A stretch of DNA of 58,795 nucleotides, from the NCBI GenBank assembly GCA_947626315.1, contig CANQRQ010000018.1, positions 1 through 58,795 of the forward strand. The letters are read 5' to 3'. Made by a program: the position numbers and the translations under genes. Under the pieces are notes generated by a model. The model worked only from the letters and a program-made list of their open reading frames with translations, had not been told where the DNA came from and ran no database searches. Positions 48,515 through 57,386 of this stretch are shown in pieces (within the stretch, counting starts at the first letter, position 1; the number at the start of each line of letters is the position of its first letter). Origin of the DNA: an uncultured Oscillospiraceae bacterium (GTDB lineage: Bacteria > Bacillota > Clostridia > Oscillospirales > Oscillospiraceae).

Positions 48515-50467
48515 CTACTGTTCTACTGTGTTGTAGTACTTGGTTTTGATTGCCAGAGGCGCGAAGGGCCGGCCGCCGTCCTTATAGAACTTGCCGAAAT
48601 ACTCCAGGCACTGGAGACGCAGGTCATGGACGTAGCAGCCCAGCAGGTTCAGCGCGAAGTTCAGCGCGTGCCCGATCAGGAACACGGGGATAAAGAGCCA
48701 GAAGCTGTTGGCAATGACGCCGATGGTGTTGAACACCGTGGCGATGACGCTGCCGGCCAGCATCAGGGCCATGATACGGGAGTAGGACAGGATATCCCCG
48801 AACCAGCCGGTGAGGGTGTTGTACAGGGTGCCGAACACGCTGGTGAGCTTGCCCAGGCCCTTGGCCCCGCGGGTCCCGCCGTAGAGGATCATGAGGATGC
48901 CGATCACCAGCACCACCGGAACACCGGCCACGCTGCCCACGCCCAGCACCGCCAGGACGATGCCCACCAGGGTCACCCACAGAGAGCCCTCCTCCCAGAA
49001 GGCGCCGGCCTTGTCGCCCTTCTTCACCTTCTCCACCGCGCTGATCACCATGCCGGTGTTCAGGTGGATCAGGCCCAGGGCCATGGAGCCGATCAGGACC
49101 AGCATACTGTCCGTCATTGGGTTGAAGAGGCTGGGCAGGACGCCCCAGCCCTCCGGCTTGCCCAGGATCTTGCCGATCTGCTCCGGCGCGTTGCCGAAGA
49201 GGCCGCCGGTGAGCGCGCCCATGATGAACGTGGAGATCCCGCCGTAGAGCAGCAGCTGGCAGAAGGAGAGCGTGCCCGCCCGGGGCTTGATCTTCCTCAT
49301 TGCCACCAGCGCCGCCAGGATCATGATCAGGCCGTAGCCCATGTCCGCCATCATCAGCCCGTAAAACAGGATGAAGAAGGGGGCCATCAGCGGGTTGGGG
49401 TCCACCCCGTCATAGGCGGGGAGACTGTACATCTCGGTGACCATGTTCAGAGCGTTGGTCACCTTGTTGTTCTTGAGTTTTACGGGTACGTCCGGGTACT
49501 CGGAGGGCTCCGGGTCCCGGGTGTCCCAGGCGCACTGATACTTGTCGAACACCTGGGCCAGCTCCTGCTCCCGCTCGGCGGGCATCCAGCCCTCCATCAC
49601 CAGGGTGGACTCGGTGCCGTAGAGCTTGTCCTCCGCCTCGGCGATGGCGATCTGGGTGCTGACCTTGTCAAAGGCCAGCTTGAGCTCTTCTCTATGTACC
49701 GCCTCGTCCGAGATCGCCGCGGCGCAGGCATCCTTCTCCTTGGCCAGCTCCTGCAGGGCCTCTTTGGCCTTCAGGCTGCACTCTCTGGGGGTGCCGGTCA
49801 TGCCGCTCAGGGCCGCGGCGGAGAAGCTGTATGCCCGCAGGCACTCCTGCACGGCGGGCACGGCCTCCCTGGCGCAGACCAGCAGCACATAGTTCTGGCT
49901 CTTGTCCGCGGAGATGCGGAAAAGCTCCGCCTCCTCGCAGGCCTGGGACAGGCTGCTCTCCAGCTCCTCCAGGGGCAGGCGCACGGGCACGGAACCCAGC
50001 AGCACGGCGCTGTACTCGGTCCCCTCCGTCTCCAGAGGCAGCTCCAGCTCCAGCCAGGGCTGCAGGGACTCGATCACGCTTCTCTGCCGGCTCTCCTCCG
50101 CGCTCAGGCGCTTGATCCGGTCGTCCATGCCGCTGATGGAGCCGGCCACGGTCAGCGCCGCGGCCACGCCGCCGTCATCCAGCAGCACCTCGCTCTCCAG
50201 CTCCGGCTTGGCGGACAGGAGCTTCCCCTTCTTGGGGGCATACCGGTCCAGCAGCGTGATGGCCCGGCTCAGTTCCGCCTGCTGGGATTTCAGGGCGCTC
50301 AGGCCGCTGGTCTCCCGGCGGACAAGGCGGCCGGCCTCGTCGTTCTGGAGTTCCTCCCCGATCTCAGAAAATTCCACGCAGCCGTGGGCGGCCAATTCCC
50401 GCAGCAGCTGGTCCTTCTCCGAGCGGACAGCCATGAGCCGCAGCCGTTTCATTTTTAAAATGGCCAT
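48515..50467 (-). CDS. ntpI: V-type ATP synthase subunit I (a-subunit)
   Basis: 650 residues: a cytoplasmic half (1-340) with coiled coil ('LVRRETSGLSALKSQQAELS', 'RSEKDQLLRELAAHGCVEFS') and a membrane half with about seven helices. 'PFFILFYGLMMADMGYGLIM' and 'LTGWFGDILSYSRIMALMLA' hold the conserved family blocks, the latter with the key Arg that faces the rotor. The end 'DLRLQCLEYFGKFYKDGGRP' is standard. Start 1 nt after the stop of the first gene. Forms the ion path with subunit K. Confidence 0.94.
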   Translation of the reverse strand: MAILKMKRLRLMAVRSEKDQLLRELAAHGCVEFSEIGEELQNDEAGRLVRRETSGLSALKSQQAELSRAITLLDRYAPKKGKLLSAKPELESEVLLDDGGVAAALTVAGSISGMDDRIKRLSAEESRQRSVIESLQPWLELELPLETEGTEYSAVLLGSVPVRLPLEELESSLSQACEEAELFRISADKSQNYVLLVCAREAVPAVQECLRAYSFSAAALSGMTGTPRECSLKAKEALQELAKEKDACAAAISDEAVHREELKLAFDKVSTQIAIAEAEDKLYGTESTLVMEGWMPAEREQELAQVFDKYQCAWDTRDPEPSEYPDVPVKLKNNKVTNALNMVTEMYSLPAYDGVDPNPLMAPFFILFYGLMMADMGYGLIMILAALVAMRKIKPRAGTLSFCQLLLYGGISTFIMGALTGGLFGNAPEQIGKILGKPEGWGVLPSLFNPMTDSMLVLIGSMALGLIHLNTGMVISAVEKVKKGDKAGAFWEEGSLWVTLVGIVLAVLGVGSVAGVPVVLVIGILMILYGGTRGAKGLGKLTSVFGTLYNTLTGWFGDILSYSRIMALMLAGSVIATVFNTIGVIANSFWLFIPVFLIGHALNFALNLLGCYVHDLRLQCLEYFGKFYKDGGRPFAPLAIKTKYYNTVEQ

Positions 50468-50468
50468 C

Positions 50469-50783
50469 TCAGCTGTTCACTATCCTTTCCACTACGAGAG
50501 CCGCCGCTTTTTCCAGCCTGGCTTCCGCCTTGGCGCGAAGCGCGGCTTTCCTGTTTTCCAGTTCGCCCGTCAGATCGCCGGCGTCGGTCTCCGCCTTTTC
50601 GTCCGCCTTCTGGCGAAGCTGGACAAGCTCGGCTTCAGCCTTCGCGCCGGCCGCCTCCATTGCGGCCTTGCCGGCGGTTTCGGCGTCGGCCAGCATCTGC
50701 CTGGCCTTGGTCTCCGCGTCGGCTACGGAAGCCTTGGCCAGAGCTTCCGCCTGCGCAATGTTGGTTATCGCTTCAAATGACAT
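50469..50783 (-). CDS. V-type ATP synthase stalk subunit G/H
   Basis: 104 residues, almost entirely one charged coiled coil: 'EALAKASVADAETKARQMLA', 'QLRQKADEKAETDAGDLTGE', ending 'LEKAAALVVERIVNS', as in the G/H stator subunits. ATG 50783 has GGGAGG 7 nt upstream; earlier in-frame codons lie in the leader. First gene of the operon in the order G/H, I, K, E, C, F, A, B, D, the usual clostridial order. Confidence 0.85.
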   Translation of the reverse strand: MSFEAITNIAQAEALAKASVADAETKARQMLADAETAGKAAMEAAGAKAEAELVQLRQKADEKAETDAGDLTGELENRKAALRAKAEARLEKAAALVVERIVNS

Positions 50784-50863
50784 TGGCACACCTCCCTTTT
50801 TCCGGATTTTGTTCTCTGAAAAAATCTGCTTTCCCAAAAAACCTTATAAAGATCCTATCTTCT

Positions 50864-51003
50864 ATGATAGCGCATAGACGCCCCTCTTTCAAGAAAAAAT
50901 TTACAGCGGTCCCTGACAAATTTACCACAACCGCCGGGGCGAAGACAAAACGCCCGGGAAAACAAACTACTTCTATTATAGAGGAATGTTAAGAATCTGT
51001 CAA
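50864..51003 (-). promoter_or_regulatory. Tandem promoters of the V-ATPase operon
   Basis: Distal: TTGACA (50998-51003), 17 bp, TATAAT (50975-50980), full consensus. Proximal: TTGAAA (50887-50892), 17 bp, TATCAT (50864-50869). The distal start gives a leader of about 185 nt. Confidence 0.85.
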
Positions 51004-51047
51004 ATGAATTGGGCAAATTTTTGAACTTTTTTCGGAAAAAATTTCAC

Positions 51048-51212
51048 AAAAGCGGAAAAGCTTCCGCTTTTCAAGTTGAAGACAAAATATCTTCAACTTG
51101 AAAGCTTATGCAAGAGCATTCAAAAATGCTTTTGCATAAGTGCAGATTGAACGCCGAAAGGGGGCTCCCGCCCCCTCTCTGCCCTCTCCCCCTGCAGTTC
51201 TATGCAGGGTTC
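51048..51212. repeat. Hairpin array D
   Basis: Between ypeB and the V-ATPase promoter: 10-bp stem 51048-51071 (loop AAGC); 12-bp stem 51071-51101 (loop CAAAATA); 16-bp stem with one G-T 51105-51140 (loop CAAA); then GGGGGC/GCCCCC near 51160-51175 and CCTGCA/TGCAGG near 51192-51208. The last two may terminate ypeB on the minus strand; the first three resemble arrays A-C. Confidence 0.65.
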
Positions 51213-51249
51213 TTCTGTTTGTCTACAGTCTGAAAGCTTCCTGCTCCGC

Positions 51250-52542
51250 TCAGGCTGTCTCTCCGCTCTCGATGATTTTGATCAGGCTCTGCCGGCCGGT
51301 CTCCCCGTTCACATAGAGCAGCAGCTGCCGGTCCCCGTCGGTGCAGCGGAACTCATAGCAGGGCAGATTCTGCTTGCCGGGGCTTTGGATAACGACTTTT
51401 CGCGCCTCGTCCGGCTTCAGGCCCTCCGGCAGGGCCTGCTCCGCCTGGGCCTGATCCACCGTCCACCGGAGGCCGGAGGGCTCCTGCCGGTACTCCGCCG
51501 CGTTAAAGCCGTAGATGGACCCGTCGTCCAGGGCCACGGCCACGCTGAGCTGGTTGTCCAGGCAGACGGCGTCCCCCTCCACCGCGGCAAAGTGCAGCAG
51601 CGCCACGGCCCCGTTGATCCGGCTGTCCCGCAGCTCCAGTTTTTCAAAGCCCTGCTCCGCCAGGAAGTCCTCCGCGATCTCCAGCGCCTGGTCCGCGCTG
51701 AGGCTGTCCTCCCCCACCAGCCGGGACTGGGACAGGCTCTCCACGCCCCGGGGGCTGACGCAGATCAGCGTCTCCCCCGCCTGGTAACACTGCCAGCCCT
51801 TGTCGTCCTCATATTCGTACCGGAGCTCCAGATCCTCCGGCTCCACCCCCGTGAAGGCCGCGGCCAGCTCCTTCATCTCATCCTTTGTGTATCTCCACTC
51901 CGGCTCTTCCGCCGCCGCGCCGTACAGGCCGTCGTACTCCAGCTTCGCCAGAGGCTGGAAGCTCTGCTCATAGGCCAGCAGCCGGGCGCTGAGCAGTTCC
52001 GTGCCCTCCGCGCTGTCCACGTTGCTCAGCCGGATCTCCCGGCTGTCCATGATCACGCTGCCGTCGCTGAGGCTGCCCCGGAGCTTTTCCAGCACGCCGG
52101 AAAACTCCGCCGCCACGCCGGACAGCTGCCGCAGATTCTCCAGCTGCTCCCGGCTGAAGCCCTCCGTGACGGCCTCAAAGGCCAGGGTATAGGCGTAGTC
52201 CCCCGCCACGTTCAGAAAGCCGGAGAGCTGCTCCAGCTCCTGGGTGGCAAAGGGCAGGGTGGCGACCGCCGTCTCCGCGGCCAGGGCGTTGGCGTAGGCC
52301 TCGCTGCACAGGCGGCCGCACATGGGGCCGTCCGTGGCGTAGACGCTCTTCTCCAGGGCCTCGCTCAGCGCCGTCACAGAGCGGGCGGCCTCCTCAAAGG
52401 CCTGGTCCGCGCTGTACCTGGCGGCCAGGCGGTAGTCCGCCAGGGACCCGTGGCAGACCCAGGCGGCCAGGCCCAGGGCGGCCACCAGGGCTGTTAAATA
52501 GCTGAAGGCCAGAATTTTCTTTTTCTTCCCGTTTTTGCGCAT
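51250..52542 (-). CDS. ypeB: Germination protein YpeB
   Basis: 430 residues. One N-terminal membrane helix ('ILAFSYLTALVAALGLAAWV'), a helical domain with YpeB text ('ALSEALEKSVYATDGPMCGR', 'ELEQLSGFLNVAGDYAYTLA') and repeated PepSY-like domains at the C-terminus ('SADQALEIAEDFLAEQGFEK', 'KPDEARKVVIQSPGKQN'). YpeB holds the cortex-lytic enzyme SleB in the spore membrane and controls it. Usually sleB is adjacent; it is not here. The ribosome site AAAGGGGTG lies within the 3' arm of the gltX terminator hairpin. Forespore expression is expected from family knowledge. Confidence 0.9.
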   Translation of the reverse strand: MRKNGKKKKILAFSYLTALVAALGLAAWVCHGSLADYRLAARYSADQAFEEAARSVTALSEALEKSVYATDGPMCGRLCSEAYANALAAETAVATLPFATQELEQLSGFLNVAGDYAYTLAFEAVTEGFSREQLENLRQLSGVAAEFSGVLEKLRGSLSDGSVIMDSREIRLSNVDSAEGTELLSARLLAYEQSFQPLAKLEYDGLYGAAAEEPEWRYTKDEMKELAAAFTGVEPEDLELRYEYEDDKGWQCYQAGETLICVSPRGVESLSQSRLVGEDSLSADQALEIAEDFLAEQGFEKLELRDSRINGAVALLHFAAVEGDAVCLDNQLSVAVALDDGSIYGFNAAEYRQEPSGLRWTVDQAQAEQALPEGLKPDEARKVVIQSPGKQNLPCYEFRCTDGDRQLLLYVNGETGRQSLIKIIESGETA

Positions 52543-52547
52543 AGAAA

Positions 52548-52588
52548 AACACCCCTTTTGCAGATAGCTTTCCGCAAAAAGGGGTGTT
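52548..52588 (-). terminator. gltX terminator overlapping the ypeB ribosome site
   Basis: AACACCCCTTTTGC pairs with GCAAAAAGGGGTGTT (52548-52561, 52574-52588, one bulge); on minus followed by TTTTTC and, 6 nt later, the ypeB ATG. Confidence 0.8.
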
Positions 52589-52616
52589 CAAAACGGTAAT
52601 TTTTTCTTATGCGGGC

Positions 52617-54089
52617 TTATGCCAGCTTGTCCAGACCCAGCCGCAGCCGGCGCAGGCTCTCCTCCCGGCCCAGGATGCGGCAGATTTCCACCGCGCCGCC
52701 GGGGGTCACGGCCTTGCCCGCCGCCGCGATGCGCACCGGCCACATGACCTTGGCGTTCTTCACGCCCTGCTCCTCCGCCAGGGCGGTCAGGGCGGTCAGG
52801 ATGCTCTCATCGTCCCAGCTCTCCAGGGCCTCCAGCCGGGGAATGACCAGAGCCAGCAGCTGCCGGGCGCTCTCCCGGTCGGACTTGGACTTCTTGTGCT
52901 CAAAGAGGGCCGGGTCATAGTCCGGCAGGCTGTCGAAGAAGTCCACCTTCTCGGGGATCTCCGTCAGCAGCTCCGTGCGCTGCTGCAGCAGGGCGGCCAC
53001 GGCGGCCGGGTCGATGGCCGGGTTTTTCACGCTCTGCCGGATATAGGGCTCCGCCGTCTCAGCAAAGGCCTCCGGGCTCATGGCCCGGATGTACTCCCCG
53101 TTGAAGTACCGGAGCTTGTTGATGTCAAAAATGGCCGGGGACTTGGAGATGCCGCCCAGATCGAAGATCTCCTTCAGCTCGTCCAGGGAGTAGATCTCCC
53201 GCTCCCCGCCGGGGCTCCAGCCCAGCAGGGCCACGTAGTTGATCACCGCGTCGGTGAGATAGCCCTGGGCCAGCAGGTCCTCGTAGGAGGGGTCCCCCGC
53301 CCGCTTGGACATCTTGTTGTGGGCGTCCCGCATCACCGGGGAGCAGTGGACATATTTGGGGATCTTCCAGCCGAAGCCCTCGTACAGCAGGTTATACTTG
53401 GGGGCGGAGGACAGATACTCGCTGCCCCGGACCACATGGCTGATGCCCATGAGATGGTCGTCGATCACGTTGGCGAAATTGTAGGTGGGCAGCCCGTCCC
53501 GCTTCATGAGCACCTGATCGTCCAGCGCGGCGTTTTCCACCGAGATATCGCCGAAAACCTCGTCGTGGAAAACGGTGGTCCCCTCGTGGGGGATCTTCTG
53601 CCGGACGACGAAGGGCTCTCCCGCCGCGGCGCGCCGTTCGGCCTCCTCCCGGCTCAGGGCCCGGCAGGGGTCCTCCCCCCGGTTAAAGTCCCCGCTGTCC
53701 TCCTCGGACTCGGCCTTTTCGCAGAAGCAGCGGTAGGCGTGGCCCCGCTGGATCAGAAGCTCCGCGTACTTGCCGTAGAAGTCCCGCCGCTGGGTCTGCA
53801 CGTAGGGGCCCACCGGGCCGCCCAGGTCCGGCCCCTCGTCGTGTTCCAGATGGCACTGGGCCATGGTGCGGTAGATCACATCCACCGCGCCCTCCACCAG
53901 GCGGCCCTGGTCGGTGTCCTCGATGCGGAGGATGAATTTCCCGCCGTTTCTCCGGGCGATCAGATAGGTGTAGATCGCCGTGCGCAGGTTGCCCACATGC
54001 ATATACCCCGTGGGCGAGGGGGCAAAGCGGGTGCGCACCTCATTTTGGGGAATGCGCGCCTCCATCTGCTCAAACCATGTCATATCCAT
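52617..54089 (-). CDS. gltX: Glutamyl-tRNA synthetase
   Basis: 490 residues, class I. 'RTRFAPSPTGYMHVGNLRTA' carries the HIGH-equivalent (HVGN, about 31-34) and 'NKMSKRAGD' the KMSKS loop (about 255). 'ILRIEDTDQGR' is the family block for glutamate binding. The anticodon-binding helical domain is at about 330-490. AGGAG lies 12 nt before the ATG. It is transcribed alone, divergently from trpS, with a terminator at 52548. May be discriminating or non-discriminating; not decided. Confidence 0.95.
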   Translation of the reverse strand: MDMTWFEQMEARIPQNEVRTRFAPSPTGYMHVGNLRTAIYTYLIARRNGGKFILRIEDTDQGRLVEGAVDVIYRTMAQCHLEHDEGPDLGGPVGPYVQTQRRDFYGKYAELLIQRGHAYRCFCEKAESEEDSGDFNRGEDPCRALSREEAERRAAAGEPFVVRQKIPHEGTTVFHDEVFGDISVENAALDDQVLMKRDGLPTYNFANVIDDHLMGISHVVRGSEYLSSAPKYNLLYEGFGWKIPKYVHCSPVMRDAHNKMSKRAGDPSYEDLLAQGYLTDAVINYVALLGWSPGGEREIYSLDELKEIFDLGGISKSPAIFDINKLRYFNGEYIRAMSPEAFAETAEPYIRQSVKNPAIDPAAVAALLQQRTELLTEIPEKVDFFDSLPDYDPALFEHKKSKSDRESARQLLALVIPRLEALESWDDESILTALTALAEEQGVKNAKVMWPVRIAAAGKAVTPGGAVEICRILGREESLRRLRLGLDKLA

Positions 54090-54135
54090 TCCGAAACAGT
54101 CTCCTGAGAAAAAAGATTGAAAACCGCCAAGAGAT

Positions 54136-54186
54136 ATATTATTTTACATTTTGCCTGTTGTCAAGACGGATTTCTTTTGATACAAT
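54136..54186. promoter_or_regulatory. Divergent gltX/trpS promoters sharing a -35 region
   Basis: gltX (minus): TTGACA at 54159-54164, 17 bp, TAATAT at 54136-54141. trpS (plus): TTGTCA at 54158-54163, 17 bp, TACAAT at 54181-54186. The two -35 boxes overlap by 5 bp in TTGTCAA. Confidence 0.75.
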
Positions 54187-54294
54187 GTGTAGTTGCGTGA
54201 TTGAAGCTGTTTTCCGCTGAAAATAGATTTATCCAAAAGGATCGCGCTTTGCGCAGCCTGTTTCACAGCTTATAAGTCCAAGAGAGGTGTTCGT

Positions 54295-55323
54295 ATGGAA
54301 ACGTCCGCAAGTCCCGCGAAGAAGATCATGCTGTCCGGCATCAAGCCCTCCGGGGATCTGACCCTGGGCTCCTATCTGGGGGCGATCAAGAACTGGGCGG
54401 AGCGGGCCGAGCAGTTTGACTGCTACTATTTCATGGCCGATCTGCACGCGCTGACCACGCGGCAGAACCCGGCGGACCTCCGCCGCCGCACCCTGGAGCA
54501 GCTGGCCCAGTATGTGGCCTGCGGCCTGGACCCGGAGAAAAACACGCTCTTTATCCAGAGCCATGTGCACGAGCACGCGGAGCTGGGCTGGATCCTCAAC
54601 TGCTACACCATGTTCGGCGAGCTGAGCCGTATGACCCAGTTTAAGGACAAGAGCGCCAAAAACGCCGACAATATCAACGGCGGCCTCTTCACTTACCCCT
54701 CCCTGATGGCGGCGGACATTCTGCTGTACCAGGCGGACTATGTGCCCGTGGGGGAGGACCAGAAGCAGCACGTGGAGCTGACAAGGGATGTGGCCCAGCG
54801 CTTCAACAACCTGTACGGCCCGGTGTTCAAGGTCCCGGAGCCCTATATCCCCAAGGTGGGCGCCCGGGTCATGGACCTGCTGGACCCCACAAGCAAGATG
54901 TCCAAGTCCGACGATGTGGGCAACGGCCGCGTCTGCCTGATGGACAAGCCGGAGGACATTGCCCGCAAGTTCAAACGGGCCGTTACCGACAGCGAGACCG
55001 GGGAGCACTGCGTCCGCTATGACCGGGAGAACAAGCCCGGCGTCTCCAACCTGATGCAGATCTACGCCTCCTGCACCGGAGAGAGCCTGGAGCAGGTGGA
55101 GCGGGATTTTGCCGGCCAGGGCTACGGCGCGTTCAAAACCGCCGTGGGCGAAGCCGTGATCGAGACCCTGCGCCCCATCCGGGAGGAGGCCTCCCGGATG
55201 ATCGCCGATAAGGCCTACATCCAGCAGGTCTATACCGAGGGGGCTCAAAAGGCCTCCGCCATGGCCCGCCGTACTCTCCGCAAGGTGTACAAAAAGGTCG
55301 GCCTGGTGGAAAGGCCCTTCTGA
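54295..55323 (+). CDS. trpS: Tryptophanyl-tRNA synthetase
   Basis: 342 residues, class I. 'LSGIKPSGDLTLGSYLGAIK' includes the HIGH-equivalent (TLGSY), 'YPSLMAADILLYQADYVPVG' the tryptophan pocket, 'GEDQKQHVELTRDVAQRFN' the family block, and 'TSKMSKSDD' the KMSKS loop (about 199). GAGAGGTG precedes the ATG. No T-box structure was seen in the 108-nt leader. The wall-polymer transferase gene starts 58 bp after its stop. Confidence 0.96.
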   Translation: METSASPAKKIMLSGIKPSGDLTLGSYLGAIKNWAERAEQFDCYYFMADLHALTTRQNPADLRRRTLEQLAQYVACGLDPEKNTLFIQSHVHEHAELGWILNCYTMFGELSRMTQFKDKSAKNADNINGGLFTYPSLMAADILLYQADYVPVGEDQKQHVELTRDVAQRFNNLYGPVFKVPEPYIPKVGARVMDLLDPTSKMSKSDDVGNGRVCLMDKPEDIARKFKRAVTDSETGEHCVRYDRENKPGVSNLMQIYASCTGESLEQVERDFAGQGYGAFKTAVGEAVIETLRPIREEASRMIADKAYIQQVYTEGAQKASAMARRTLRKVYKKVGLVERPF

Positions 55324-55381
55324 GCGCTCTTCCCGCCCCGCCTGGGGCAATACGATGTTTGGTGTTTGGAGATAGACGGTT

Positions 55382-56497
55382 ATGTTTCCAAATCTGGCTG
55401 TGTGGTTAAAGCTGCTGCTGGCGGCCGTCACCGCCTGTGTCATTTCTTATCTGCTGACCCCCTACGTGAAGCATTTCGCGGAGCATGTGGGCGCCATGGA
55501 CGTCCCCCGGGACGGGCGGCGGGTCCACGACCACCCCATCCCCCGTATGGGCGGCCTGGCCATCTTTCTGGGCTTCGTGCTGTCCATGCTGGTCTTTGCC
55601 GAGATGTCCACCCAGATCATGGGGATGCTGATCGGCGCGGTGATCGTAGCGGCCATGGGCGGCATAGACGACATTGTGAACCTGAACGCCTGGGTCAAGC
55701 TGGCCGCCCAGATTCTGGCGGCCTGGGTGGCCATCCGCTGCGGCATCGTGTTTGACGCGGTGTCCAACCCCATTATCTTTTCTGAAACGACCACCATTCA
55801 GGTGGGCTTTCTGGCCATTCCCCTGACCTTTTTGTGGATCGTGGGCTGCACCAACGCCGTCAACCTGATCGACGGGCTGGACGGGCTGGCGGTGGGCGTC
55901 TCCGCCATCAGCTCCTTTACCATGCTGCTGGTGGCCATTGTGGTGGCCGAGCCCAACACCGCCGTCATTCTGGCCGCCCTCACCGGGGCCTGCCTGGGCT
56001 TCATGCCCTACAATCTAAACCCTGCCAAGATCTTCATGGGGGACGTGGGCTCCCAGCTTCTGGGCTATATCCTGGCTACCGCCTCCATCATGGGCATGTT
56101 CAAGTTCCACGCCATCATCACCTTTCTGGTGCCGGTGCTGGCCATGGCGGTGCCTCTGGCGGATACCACCGCCGCTTTCGTCCGCCGGATCGTCCATGGG
56201 CAGAGCCCTTTCCACGCGGACAAAAAGCACCTGCATCACAAGCTCCTGGCCATGGGCCTGAGCCAGAAACAGGCCGTGGCGGCGCTGTACAGTCTGTCCG
56301 CCGTCCTGGGCCTGTTCGCGGTGCTGCTGGCCAACACCAACGTGTTCGTCCGGGTCATCTGCCTGGTGCTGGCCTTCGCCATCTCCATGCTGGCCTGGTT
56401 CTTCATCTTCCGGCACAACCCGAACCTCCACACGGAGCACCATGAGGACCCTGCCGGCGGCAAAGCCCCCGCTCCGGACATCACGGAAAAGCCCTGA
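55382..56497 (+). CDS. TagO/WecA-like undecaprenyl-phosphate GlcNAc-1-phosphate transferase
   Basis: 371 residues with about ten membrane helices. 'GGIDDIVNLNAWVKLAAQIL' (Asp pair for Mg2+, about 98-101), 'NAVNLIDGLDGLAVG' (about 160-174), 'NPAKIFMGDVGSQLLGY' (about 217-233) and 'HADKKHLHHKLLAMG' are the prokaryotic PNPT family blocks. The enzyme starts synthesis of teichoic-acid-like or other wall polymers. 'RVHDHPIPRMGGLAIF' is the typical opening. SD before ATG is weak (GGAGA, 7 nt). A terminator follows 20 bp after the stop. Confidence 0.9.
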   Translation: MFPNLAVWLKLLLAAVTACVISYLLTPYVKHFAEHVGAMDVPRDGRRVHDHPIPRMGGLAIFLGFVLSMLVFAEMSTQIMGMLIGAVIVAAMGGIDDIVNLNAWVKLAAQILAAWVAIRCGIVFDAVSNPIIFSETTTIQVGFLAIPLTFLWIVGCTNAVNLIDGLDGLAVGVSAISSFTMLLVAIVVAEPNTAVILAALTGACLGFMPYNLNPAKIFMGDVGSQLLGYILATASIMGMFKFHAIITFLVPVLAMAVPLADTTAAFVRRIVHGQSPFHADKKHLHHKLLAMGLSQKQAVAALYSLSAVLGLFAVLLANTNVFVRVICLVLAFAISMLAWFFIFRHNPNLHTEHHEDPAGGKAPAPDITEKP

Positions 56498-56517
56498 ACT
56501 CCTTATTATACAGTAAA

Positions 56518-56561
56518 ACCGCCAAGGCAAGCCTAAAAGGCCCGCCTTGGCGGTGTTTTAC
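56518..56561. terminator. Bidirectional terminator
   Basis: ACCGCCAAGGC/GCCTTGGCGGT (56518-56528, 56544-56554) with AAAA before and TTTT after, between convergent genes. Confidence 0.88.
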
Positions 56562-56580
56562 TTCCTGTCTGAGAATACCT

Positions 56581-57315
56581 TTATTTTTCCCGCAGCGCCA
56601 CAAAGGGGTCGGCGCCGGGGCCGGTAAGGCTGGTAAAGTTCAGGCTGGTGTCCACATGGTTGGCCATCGCCTGGCGGGCCAGCTCCGGCATGCGCATGCG
56701 GATGGCCTGGACCACGGAAGTGTGGTTGTATTTCACGCTCTGCAGCCAGGGGTTGGCCTCGCTGCCCTCCTGGCCCACAAATTCCAGAATGGAGGACTGG
56801 TACATCACCAGCTTGGGGAGGATCTGCTCATAGCAGCGCACCACATAGGCGTTGCCGCAGCCGTCCACCAGCAGGCGGTGGAAGGGCATGTCCGTCTCCT
56901 TCATGCCCCGGATGTCCCGGCGGATCACGCTGTCCTTAAAGGCGTCCGCCAGCAGGCTCAGCTCCCGCACCACATCGTCGTCCGCGTTGCGGGCGCAGAG
57001 GAAGGCGGCCTCGCTCTCCACGGCGCTGCGCACCTGATAGAGGGCGATCATGTCGTGCAGGCTCAGGTCCATGACAAAGCTGCCGGCCTGGCCGGGATGG
57101 GTCACCACAAAGCCGATCTCCGCCAGGCCTGCGATGGCCTCCGCCACCGGGGTCCGGGAGATGCCCAGAGAGGCAGCCAGCTGGTTTACGTTCAGCTTGG
57201 CGCCGGGGGCCAGGCGCAGGCTCACGATCTCGTCATACAGCAGCTTCATGACCAGATCCTTGAGCTTGGCGTCGGGGGAGGTGTTCATATATTGCTTCAG
57301 CTGATATTTATCCAT
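56581..57315 (-). CDS. GntR-family regulator (FCD domain)
   Basis: 244 residues. N-terminal winged helix (about 15-80: 'LKDLVMKLLYDEIVSLRLAP', 'NQLAASLGISRTPVAEAIAG'), then an all-helical FCD ligand domain (about 90-225) with 'YQVRSAVESEAAFLCA', 'TDMPFHRLLVDGCGN' (Asp/His metal-site residues) and a later His in 'NHTSVVQAIR' and 'NHVD'. FCD regulators respond to small carboxylates. ATG 57315 follows GAGGAAAG; longer reading is unlikely. Monocistronic. Its target is not adjacent; two TTGCCTGG repeats sit upstream of its promoter. Confidence 0.9.
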   Translation of the reverse strand: MDKYQLKQYMNTSPDAKLKDLVMKLLYDEIVSLRLAPGAKLNVNQLAASLGISRTPVAEAIAGLAEIGFVVTHPGQAGSFVMDLSLHDMIALYQVRSAVESEAAFLCARNADDDVVRELSLLADAFKDSVIRRDIRGMKETDMPFHRLLVDGCGNAYVVRCYEQILPKLVMYQSSILEFVGQEGSEANPWLQSVKYNHTSVVQAIRMRMPELARQAMANHVDTSLNFTSLTGPGADPFVALREK

Positions 57316-57386
57316 GCTTTCCTCGCAGGGCCGCGCCTGAGCGGCCGGCCGTTTCTGTCTCGTTTCCCGCATGTTCCTTCAGAGAA

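Noticed and set aside
54190-54294. T-box riboswitch before trpS
   Set aside because: The leader lacks the T-box sequence and a specifier stem; it is also too short.
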